A DNA stretch of 64,000 bases. Origin: Phallusia fumigata. Its lineage: Eukaryota; Chordata; Ascidiacea; Phlebobranchia; Ascidiidae. Position numbers and translations under genes: made by a program. Where the stretch lies: assembly GCA_008931825.1 (NCBI GenBank), contig QXVZ01005567.1:1-64000 (forward strand), given 5' to 3'. Positions 35,852 through 46,000 of this stretch are shown here, piece by piece. The notes beneath the pieces were generated by a model. That model worked only from the letters and a program-made list of their open reading frames with translations. It ran no database searches and had not been told where the DNA came from. Position 1 is the stretch's first letter, and every line of letters begins with the position of its first letter.

Positions 35852-38800
35852 ATGGGAAGAATAAAGAAAAAGGTAAAAGAAATGATACCAAAAGTATACA
35901 AGCAATATAATAAATTCTTCATGTTTTTATTTGCAGTATGAAGCTGGAGCTGCGACCCAATATATTTCTCGCAAACAAGCTTGTCGAAAACTGCAACTTT
36001 CATTAGCTGACTTTAGGCGACTGTGTATTCTAAAGGGAATTTATCCACATGAGCCTGTTCACAAAAAAAGGGTAACTGCTGATTTAGTACCACGGTGATT
36101 TTCAATCTTTTTAGGACCCCTTTAACCGATATCCAGAGCCAAAATCGCTTAGACTCTAATATCTATTGCTACAAATTTATTTTATAAACAAAATTCCTCT
36201 CTTGCAAATACAAAATCCACCCGTCTAGGGGAATTCCCCAGGTCAGAAACATTGTATTAGCACATATAGGATACCATTTTTTGGTTGTCTTTTTATTTTT
36301 CTTGATCTATTTTATTGTGTGTGTTTTTAGGTGAATAAAGGCAGCACAACTAACAAAACCTTCTACTTTCTCAAAGACATCCAGTTTTTACTCCATGAAC
36401 CGATCATCAATAAATTTCGTGAATACAAGGTACATGAAAGTTTGTGCAAATTATTGTGACTGTGACGTTACATGCTAATTTTAGTATTTTAACGTATGAT
36501 TGGACAAAGCTTTAATATTCAGATTTATGTGAGAAGATTAAAAAAAGCAGAAGCCAGGTTGGAGAAAGGAATTGCCAACCACATCCGAGAAAACAAACCG
36601 ACATATAGAATTGACCATATTGTTCGAGAAAGGTAAGCAAGCTATGATCTGTGGTTCTTTACTTACTGTGTCTTGGAAGTTTTTTCTTTGGACCACCGTA
36701 ACACATCCTAATTTGTTTTAGGTATCCCACCTTCATTGATGCAGTGCGAGATTTGGATGACGCTCTCTGCATGTGTTTTCTCTTTGCCACACTGCCAAAA
36801 TCTGGCCGCTTGCATATTCAAACAATTGATCTGTGCAGAAAATTAACTGGTATTGTTATATTTCTATCCCTGGTTTGAAGAACCAATAGCTAAATGCACT
36901 AGGGGTCTACCATCAAACTATTTGCCTAATGCATTTTCACTGGTTCATTTTTTCGATTTTTGAAGTTTGTGACTTCAATTCTGTTAAATTTGGGTTTACC
37001 CATCAGGTTGGAGCATGATTGCTTAAGTTTTTTGCTCACGAAATCACAAGCCACCAAGACAGGATTAGAACCCACAGCCTTGTGAGCACAGGGCATTCAC
37101 CTTAACCACTTGGCCATCTTAGCCACCTTTCTTTGGTTTAAAGGTAGTGAGAATTGAGTAAATTATGTGCATTTTGTTGCAGTGGAGTTCATGCATTTTG
37201 TGATCGCAACTAGATCCCTGAGGAAGGTTTTTGTTTCCATAAAAGGTTTTTATTTCCAAGCGGAAATTATGTCTCAGCCTATCACCTGGATTATACCACA
37301 CAGCTTTCCCCACAATGTAAGTTTTTTTTTTAAATTTTTGTGTAAATTGTTTTAATTTTTTATGTGTACCTTAATAAACGTAAATGAATTGCCAAGACAT
37401 TCAAGCAAGAGTAGAAATATAGTTGTAAACTACCAGATCTAAACACACCAGCCAAACAATATAGGTTACCCCCTGATAGATTGGCTCGCAACATGAATAT
37501 TTGATTAGAATAAGATTATGAGTTAAGAATAGTGAAAGGTGTTCAGCTGACCGTAAAAATGGCTTAACTTAAAAATAAAAATCCTGAACAAATACATCCA
37601 AAACTCCCCAAAGACTAAAAATGTACAGAAAAGTGTAATGTTTTTTTGTAACAGTGCCATTTTTCAGGAAAAATTTGTTTTTTATTTTAGCATCCAACAG
37701 ATGTTGATTTCCGAGTGATGTCAACTTTTACTGAATTCTACACCTCAATGCTTGGTTTTGTTCTGTACAAACTTTACCAGTCACAGAATCTCCATTATCC
37801 TCCAAGGATCTCTCTTCTTTCTAATGTCAGCGTTACTCTTGATGGCACCAACAAGAAGAGAAAGAGAAAAGAGGAAATCCAAAACCTATGTGATGAAAAT
37901 GAAAAGAGCTTAGAGGTATTTTATTTCACCTTCATTGTTTTTTAAATTGACCTTTAATTATTTTTAATTGGGAAGATGGAAACTTTTGTGTCTGTTTCCC
38001 TATATTTTAGAATTCCTAGAAACTGGTATTGTAGACAGATATTGCTTGAGATGCTTTAGCAGTTAGGTATTGTGTTTACATCGTAGACATGAGGCATTGT
38101 GCCAATACCTTCTATATCATGTCAGTTTTGTTAGATACAAGTTTATGGGCATGAACGGCTAGTCCGGGATCTGGCTAAGTTACAGTTGCGCTACATTGGT
38201 TTGGCAGTGGAAATTAATGGTGGTACACAAGGAGGTGTGTAACTGTTTTAGAACAGCATAATGGGGTCCACTAGGGATGGGCAATTCAGAATAGTTTGCT
38301 ATTCTAGAACTATTCTAGAATTGTTAAATCAAATCCAGAATACCAAATCCTATTCTGTTTTTGTTTGATTTTTCCAATGTGAAACAATAAACGTCAAATA
38401 ATTTATTACTAGTAAGTTTACAACAAAACGAGTTTATTGCAGGGCACTACATTTAGGCTTTCCAAATTTGTGCTTATCAGGCGAGAATGAAATGTGGTGG
38501 CAGTCATAAAACATATGTTGCTCGTACCGACACAAGGATTTTCTGACAATGAACCAACAGGCATATGTCATTAATTTGATCACATGTCAGATTGCTTGGT
38601 GTGATCATTTCGCCACCCTCATAAAAAACGAACTTTAAATATTTACCAAACATGTTAATGAACTATCTGTGAATGATTCTCACATTGACGATGGAATGAA
38701 AAGAATATCTGTGCGTGTGTGCATTACGCGAAAACGCACGCAATTGATTGAAAAGTACTTTAGCACGGGTGTGGTAATTGCACAATCGTTGCGTGTGATT

Positions 38801-41570
38801 GACGAACATTGAACATTTTTACCAAACGAAAACCTGCCAGCGAGTAAAATTATTGCAAACGCGACATTACCCGAATCCTATTTTTGGATTCGGATAGTTC
38901 CGGATGCGGTATTCTAAAATGCCTGTCCCTAGGGTCCACCAAGACAAAAAGGATAAAAACCACTATTCTAATGTGCCAAACAAACCTAACCAATGTAATC
39001 TAAAGAACTAAAAATCTTGACATTGCATAATGTTCATTTCAGTGCCCTTCAATACAAACAACTGTTTAACAGGATGCAATTCATTTTGACTTTTTGTAAT
39101 ACTAACTTATGCCGGTTTTACTGTCCAGTTATTGGTGATGAATACAATTTTGGATCAAAGTCATCCTGATGCACTTAGTTGTTTGATTTGGATACTCATG
39201 ATCACCCTGGGCTAAATGCCAGTGTTTGTTTTGCATATGTTCTTATTCTTAATCTTATTAACAGGTTGTTGCATCACTGAACATGCCATTGGCCCAATTC
39301 CAAGATGCCGAGGATGAAACAGATGCTGTAGATGAAGATACGGAGGATCTTCTCAAGGAAGGTCTCACCGAGAATGAAGAGGCTCAAAAGAAAAGTGAAG
39401 ATGAAACCAGACAACGAAAGCTCTTCCAAGGTTGCAAGATGTTTTTATCAAGAGAAGTTCCTCGAGAAGCCATGGTCTTTATAATCAGGTACAAAAATAA
39501 TATTTTTGGTAAAATCTGTTTGTTTTTTGTTGGTATTTTTTATGAGATTATTCAGTGAAGAGTTGATGTAAATATACAAGAATATTTCTAGCATCAACTT
39601 TTTTACACCAGATTTTAAGTTAAAATTCGAATGGAAAAGTTATGATTATTTCTCAAACCCCATAAATAAAACTTCAACAAAGCGAATGTTTTTGGTTAGG
39701 CCACGGACATAAAAGCATGTAAAAGAATATTTGTCTTTTAGGAGCTTTGGAGGTGAAGTGTCATGGGATAAAACAGCTGGACTCGGTTCAACATTTCCAG
39801 TTGATGATGAAAAAATCACACATCAGATTGTTGATAGGCCGATGAATGAAAAACCTTACATTTCAAGGTTTGATTTCTATTTCTTACTTACCCTACATCT
39901 GTAATTGATCTGTGGTAATGAAAAAACAAGGTTCTGAGTTCTCATCACATAATGGTCTGATCTCATACCAGGTACCTCAAATTTCATGTGTAAAGACCCC
40001 TTCCAGGTTAAGATTATGTTAAAGTTAAATGGCTTGTTTCTATTTTAGCCCAAAACAAAAAGAAAACCATTGAAAGTCATAATATATTTTCAACAGATAC
40101 TATGTCCAGCCCCAATGGATATTCGACAGTGTAAATGCAAAGATGCTGTTACCGGTGAAAAGTTACCTTCCTGGTGATGTCCTCCCCCCACATCTTTCAC
40201 CATTCGTAAATGAGGAAAATGGGGCTTATGTGCCTCCAGAACGACAGAAAGTGATTGCGCTCCAGCGTGGTGAAGACCCAGGTATGATAACAATTAAAGA
40301 CTGTCCGTTTTTGTTTAATTTTCCTATTGTCTATTTTTACGTCATAGTGTAGTGCTGCATAACTTTCAAGTCAAAGTACTAAAGATCACCTTTTTGTATT
40401 TTGTTTCGAACACACCTTACTTCCTGTGTCCTGAAACTATCTGGACAAATTTCTTTTTCTCTCAAACCCCATACTTTCCAGAGATCGAGTTGCACAGTTA
40501 TGTCCGGGTTGGTTTGTTTTAGTGATGTTGTGTCGCTACGATTTGTTTCCAAGTAAAATAAACTCAACTCCATTCGCCGTCTATTGCAGTGGCCATTTGT
40601 GTTGACATATTCTGGTGCAAGAGTAATTGGTCTTGTCTGCTAACTTTTTTGTTTGCAGGGATAAATGCTGAGGAGGATGAACTTTCTGAAGATGAAAGTG
40701 AGGATGAGGAGGATGAAGCTGGTGAAGCTGATGAAGAACAAAATCAGGAAGCTGTGGAAGAGGTTCGCTATTCATTGTGTGGGATTCAAAACTAATGAAT
40801 GTGGTTGATATGTAATTTGCTTTGAAGGAGGACCAGTTGCCTGCAGTAGCGATCACTCCAGGAAAAAGAGATGTGGACAGAAAATTAAACCCTGATCAGG
40901 TGAATAATATTCAGTGTTTTGTGATGCTTAATAGTAATGCAATTTTAAACGGGCAGCTAGCTCATTTATGATACCACATGTTTTCTTTTTCAAGAAAATA
41001 TTTTCCTACCATTTTAATTTTGTATTTTGAATTCAATAAATGGCTTTGGTAATGTAATAAACGTTTTTTTACCACACTTGATCCAAGTAGGTGTTATTCA
41101 TATCATATGACCCACCCCATTTTTGTTGGTTTGTAGCAGTAGAGAATAGATGATATACACAACAACAGTGTTATTATTTCACTTTTATATTAAATTAAGA
41201 TTGCATCCTCCTTTTGGGGTCCGAAAACATTGTAACCCTCATTCAATAGTAGTATTTTGGAAATCCCAAAACATTTTTCCTGTCAACATGTAAACAATAT
41301 TTTGCAGATTGCAGCCGAGGAAAAGCGTCTGGCAGTAATGATGATACCAAAGAAACAAAGACGGTTGTATGAGAAAATCAAGTATGGGGAGAGAAGAAAA
41401 AAGCGAGAGGTAAGTTTTGCCTTTTTTTTTCAAAATAATGTTTACTGTTGTTTATTAAAACAATCTTTCTCTGTTTCCAGGCTGAACATCTCGCACAAAA
41501 GAGAAAAGCTATTGATGATGAGAAAAAGGCAACAAGAAAAAAAGAGAAGCGAAGAAAAAGGGCAGCCTGA
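35852..41570 (+). CDS. PES1: Pescadillo homolog (PES1), PeBoW complex ribosome-assembly factor
   Basis: Nucleolar BRCT protein acting with BOP1 and WDR12 in 27S pre-rRNA processing and 60S assembly. The fourteen exons are 35852-35872, 35937-36071, 36331-36429, 36523-36632, 36722-36849, 37183-37316, 37691-37915, 39265-39488, 39742-39867, 40097-40281, 40659-40762, 40828-40899, 41308-41409 and 41481-41570. They are all in phase and give 584 residues against 588 in human. The pescadillo N-domain covers ~1-280 ([44 protein letters not shown]). The BRCT domain is at ~335-430 ([34 protein letters not shown]). An acidic stretch follows, then a basic tail ending KRRKRAA. The segment after HYPP is shorter and more basic than in human. 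A hAT-like element sits in the intron after exon 7. Confidence 0.97.
36091..36254. mobile_element. Possible decayed hAT-like MITE in a PES1 intron
   Basis: The left edge resembles CACGGTGATTTTCAATCTTT and the right edge, reverse-complemented, CAATGTTTCTGACCTGGGG. Both look like the CAG-GGTTTTCAA family of hAT ends. The flanking octamers do not match well, so this is a weak call. Confidence 0.3.
36990..37124 (-). repeat. tRNA-derived SINE in a PES1 intron
   Basis: On the minus strand a near-complete tRNA-like head starts GGCTAAGATGGCCAAGTGG and continues to a B box GGGTTCTAATCC. The 5' and 3' arms do not form a clean acceptor stem, and a tail with ATCATGCTCCAACCTGATGG follows. The tail word is shared with the copy at 14478-14600. 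The head resembles a tRNA-Ser or Leu type with an extra arm. Confidence 0.65.
38272..38931. mobile_element. hAT-superfamily non-autonomous element with perfect 8-bp target duplication
   Basis: The terminal inverted repeats are TAGGGATGGGCAATTCAGAA on the left and TAGGGACAGGCATTTTAGAA (reverse complement) on the right. The element is bracketed by an exact 8-bp duplication, gggtccac, at 38264-38271 and 38932-38939. The 660-bp interior contains repeated TTCTAGAA-like subterminal words and no long reading frame, so it needs a partner transposase. An intact duplication suggests it is the youngest mobile element in the window. It lies in the intron between PES1 exons 7 and 8. Confidence 0.85.
40489..40570 (+). 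repeat. Dispersed repeat, copy C of three
   Basis: GTTGCACAGTTATGTCCGGG through AAGTAAAATAAACTCAACTC, in a PES1 intron. It matches copies A and B over the whole ~80 bp in order and orientation. Confidence 0.6.
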
Positions 41571-41601
41571 GCTTAACCTGGGTGTTGTTGTTCTTTTGCG
41601 C

Positions 41602-41607
41602 AATAAA
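41602..41607 (+). terminator. PES1 poly(A) signal AATAAA
   Basis: AATAAA 32 nt after the PES1 stop codon, giving a very short 3' UTR. Confidence 0.65.
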
Positions 41608-42858
41608 GTCCTAATATGTACAAATTACTTGGCACTAAATGGCTTCCAAAACCACTGCAGCAAAGCTGACATCTTGACAGCATATAAATTTCAAGAAACC
41701 TGGGCTGAGCAATATAAACCAGTTCTGTCCTTGACACCAGGGGTTACATAAAAAAATATTGTACTTCAAAGGCAAGAAAACTCACAGTATCAAAAAGGTA
41801 AAATCGATTAATTAAACAAACAAAGAGAAAAAATCAACTACATTTAAATCTCTCGAAGGTGAAAATCGAGTTGTCGTCAAAAGCATCATATCAACCAAGC
41901 TGGCTGAGGTCGAATAAGTTAGTGGTGTGTTATCAAATCTATGCAAAGCAGCTCGAAATGGTTGCAAGCAAAGTTCGGATATATAATGTGAGTTTGGCAC
42001 AGTGGTTTTGACACATTGCAGAAAAACGAAAACACGAGAAAAGACACATTACCACATGGTATTAATTTGTTAGGAGGTAGACTATGATGTTGATGTATGA
42101 CTTATTTACCATGTAGATTTTTATTATAGCAGGAAGTGATGTGTTGATGCTAAACAAGGACATCATTTTTTTAAGGGCTACTATAAACTTGGAGCTTATT
42201 GGCATTTTTTGTTGCCTTATGCAGGAATGTATAACATAGAAAAGAATAAAAAACGCAAAAATAAATGTGAAACAAAATTACAGCTCGCATGTAAGTACAT
42301 GGCAAAATCGGAGACAACCAGATTGGCAAAATCAAAAGTTATTGCTTCTCATGTTGTAGGAAAACCTGGTAGGTACTGCATTGCTGGGTTTTCTCATCGA
42401 AGTACGTTTTAATTCACTGTCTGTAAAACGGAGAAGTACCTCGATTACGGTATTTGAAAAATACCTTGGCAAAATTATCAAAAACATGCCCTAATTATAT
42501 GTGTGCTGTTGCATTGGTGTTTTTGTGACTTAGAATGACATCAAACACATCATTTGTGGTTTGTTAATTGCATTGATTACTCACATATTTTTTGCCACTG
42601 CACAGGCATACTGGCGACCTCTGACTCCTGAAAACGATACTTCTTTGCTGTTCGAGCACGGGTTGATACAGTCTTCGATTTTCGCTGGGAACCATTCCTT
42701 TTTAATCTTGAAAATAAATTTTTGGTCAGAACGCAAGATTTGTCCAGTCAATTGCGGCAAAAATATTTCTTTTAACTCTAAAATGGTTATAAATGTTATG
42801 AAAGCATTTTTAAATGCTGTTGTATGAAGATGTAAAGCAGTTAAAACTTTTTTATGCT
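41608..42858. other. Convergent PES1-INVS intergenic region
   Basis: About 1.25 kb of AT-rich sequence between two converging genes. Two plus-strand frames (42209-42412 and 42561-42827) were inspected; neither has a recognisable domain, splice support or good composition. I see nothing else definable. Confidence 0.5.
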
Positions 42859-42864
42859 TTTATT
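42859..42864 (-). terminator. INVS poly(A) signal (TTTATT on the plus strand)
   Basis: AATAAA on the minus strand about 150 nt past the INVS stop. A second one at 42947-42952 is only 60 nt past it. Either or both may be used. Confidence 0.55.
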
Positions 42865-43012
42865 AAACAGGTGGTCATCGAAGATCATGTGGTCTGTTAG
42901 GAGTCCAAATATTGGTCATTATAATCACTGTTAACTTAGTTTTACATTTATTTGTTACAACGTCTACAAACTTGCAATTGTTATCTACATGAAGCTTACA
43001 AACAAAGCTGCA

Positions 43013-46000
43013 TTATCCATCAACACACTTTGTTGTGTTGGAACTTTTCCACTCTTGGGTTTGCACAGCAGTGATTGGATCATGGAGGTGGACAGACTCC
43101 ATGAAGTCGTACTCATCTTGAAAGTGGTAACTCTGGGCAACTGCCCGACTTGTTTTGGGCCGTACGGAAGGGGCAGGCACAGTGCGGAACCGGCTTTTTG
43201 GTGGCTTGTGTTCAGTTGGGTAGTACATGTCATGCAGAACTAATGTTTGGCCTGCAAGGGTATTAAGTTGAATTTGTGCGGTTAAATCTAATTATACATG
43301 AACAGAGGATTTACATAATTGTGTTACATAAACCCATCAGGTAAAATGGAAACCTGTGCAACAATGGTCAAGACAAGTTTTTTTGCTTTGACTTAATAGC
43401 AAAAAAACTTTATTTGCCAAAGATATATTGACAAAAATGTATTAATTTGAACAGAAAAGTATTATCAACATGAAAACGAGAAAAGTTTGAATAAATATAC
43501 TGACAAAGCCTCTTTTCTTGTGTAACATTAACATGTCCACTCAAAAAGTTAATACATGATGTGTGGAGTTATATTACAATAAATCCATTTTCAACAACAA
43601 CTTGGGTTAAACTTAAGACCATGGATTGGAATAAATTTTATGTTTAAAGTCACCAATATTGCCATGAGCAAAACACATACTGGTGTCCCTACCATATATT
43701 TTACAGAGCTGTTCAAGCCTGTCATCTGAGGTGTCAACTTGTGATGCAAAGACCAGTTTGCTCTGTCTGCTTCGATGTTCAGTTTTCGGTCGCAGTTTCT
43801 TTATTTTTCTAACGAACAAAACACAAGCTGAAATTTCATTTACCTTTTTTATAGTCAAAGTGCCGATTGTTTAATTAGAGGTGGTCATTCATGGTGACAT
43901 CCTAAAAGTTACCTGGGAATTGTGAAGATTTGTTAACGAGTGAGTGTGTTGTGTGAAAATATGAAGTTGGCGTGCCGTTGTATGAGTGTCACCTTACTGG
44001 GGGTCAGTTGCTTAACTGATGGTAACAGCAACAATATATGTAGAGGTGAACCAAGAGCAAAGAATTTATTTTTCTCTAGTGCCTGGGCTTGCCCTGTTTG
44101 GCCCTCAATTTTTCAAAAACCTCTATGCACCCTTGTGGATGCAGACTAGAGTGCACTGTGCACTCCTGGTGAAGAGCACAGCTGTGGAAAATAAACCGTA
44201 CAAGGCAATAACAACACACATACAAGGAGAAAAAAGCTTCTACCAACCTAATCTCAGAAGCGTGGGTAAATAACCCATTATCCAATGATGATTTGCGACT
44301 GTCACCATTTTCCATCCTTTTGTCGTGAATTTTAACACCACTAGAGGGCATAGGCTCATCGTTCAGTTGGCTGTTGTGACTAGTATGTGGTCGCTTTTTC
44401 TTTAAAACCTTCACTGAAAACTTGGGTTCAGGAAAAGTGTCTGTGTCCTTTGCATTGGGTTCACTTGCAATGTCAGATGATGTTGCAGCAGAGTTAGTAT
44501 GTACTCTTGTTACTTGGTATTTAACTGTCTGTGGTCTGGTGGCATTGAATGGTTGAGTTTTGTCCCCGATATTCTTAGTTGTTTCCGAGTCTTGTATTGG
44601 TTTGCTTGGAGGTTTGGTTTTTACTCGTCTCTTTCGCTTCTGTTTTTGCTTGTTGGGATATTTTGCTTCGTAGTACCTGTAAAAAATGCAGGTATTTTTT
44701 TCGCATGTTGGCTCGGTCATAGAATACGAATTTTAGGGTAGTTATTTGGCGGAGAGGGTGTGGTACTCTTTCGTACTTCCCTTGGGTTAAGTAGATCAGA
44801 TTTTTTCACAATGATTTGCCCAACATTTACTTTTAGTCTCACTTCCATTGAATATTTTTCAAAGTTACACTCAGATCAAATGGTTCCATCCAACTGGTTC
44901 GAATTTACGTTGGATGCACAGTAGTTTTATGTGGTGATTCCTTTTTTACCAATGGTTTACCTCCTCCAAGCTCGTTGGATAGTTGTTGCAGCTGCATTTG
45001 CCCTTTTAAAGGCAGATTTACGATTTCTTTGAAGGGTTGAAAGTGCTTTGCGTTCACCAGGTGAAAGATGCATTAAACTTTCGATGTACTCCGAAAACGA
45101 CAGTTCGCTGTGAAAATTAACAAAAAACTTAATAATATTTACTGGTTTTTAGGCCAACATTAAGTTTCAAAAGTCATTGTTTACTCTAAATGTCTAGGAA
45201 AATGTTTGTGTTTACCTTTTCGGGTCCAAGTCTGCTGTTGGAAAATCAACTGTTGGGCCATGCAATGATAACAATGGCTCTTCTAAGTTATTCGTATAAG
45301 CCAAGCCAGTAACCCTTTGCATCATAATGTTCTCATTGTTCCCCAAATTCGTGGTTTCATTTGCTTGCATAGTCCTACCACCAGGCTCATTGTTTTCTGT
45401 TTTCTGTTTTCGTTTCTTTTTGTGATCTTTTCGTTTGGTCTGTTTTGGCTCTGAACTGACTGATGGCTTAGTTGCCATTGATTTTCGTTCATTGGGCGCA
45501 GGTTCGCCTTTCAATGATAAATCCATGGCTTTTTGTGCACTATCTGGCAAAGCCTGTTGTGCAGTACCTTCAGTGCTTAAATTTTCGGCCTGGTTTTTCA
45601 CAGGTAAGTTTTGGTCAGTAAGATAGTTTTCTTCTAAATGCACATTTGTGTCTTGTGCTTTAAGATGGTTTTCTGTGTTTCCAACCTCCTGTGATGTTGG
45701 CAACGCAGACACAGTGGCAGTGTCCGAAGTTGGTTTTTGCTTGCGTTTCTTTTTGCGCGGCTTTTTGTTAGAAACAGTTTCTTCTGTGGTCTCTTTGGCG
45801 CTTGTGTCAGTGACCGCTTGGGGTGATGTTGCTGGTGGCGAAGGTTGAGAAATTCCAACATCAGACTGATCATTCTCAACAGTCTGCAAAAGTGTAGTTT
45901 ATTAAAAAACCATTGCAAATTTCAAATTATTTTCTGTTTTGAAAAACAGACATTGCGATTGAGACCCCGGAAAAGTTCCAGGATTTTAGCCTTCTTTTTC

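Noticed and set aside
36990-37124. Functional tRNA gene
   Set aside because: Although A- and B-box words are present, the acceptor arms do not pair and the tail is shared with another dispersed copy, so it is a SINE.
41257-41751. 164-residue plus-strand open frame at the end of PES1
   Set aside because: It reads through two introns and shifts frame relative to the phase-consistent PES1 exons 41308-41409 and 41481-41570.
42561-42827. 88-residue plus-strand frame between PES1 and INVS
   Set aside because: Hydrophobic start looks signal-like, but the rest is low-quality AT-rich sequence without conserved features.
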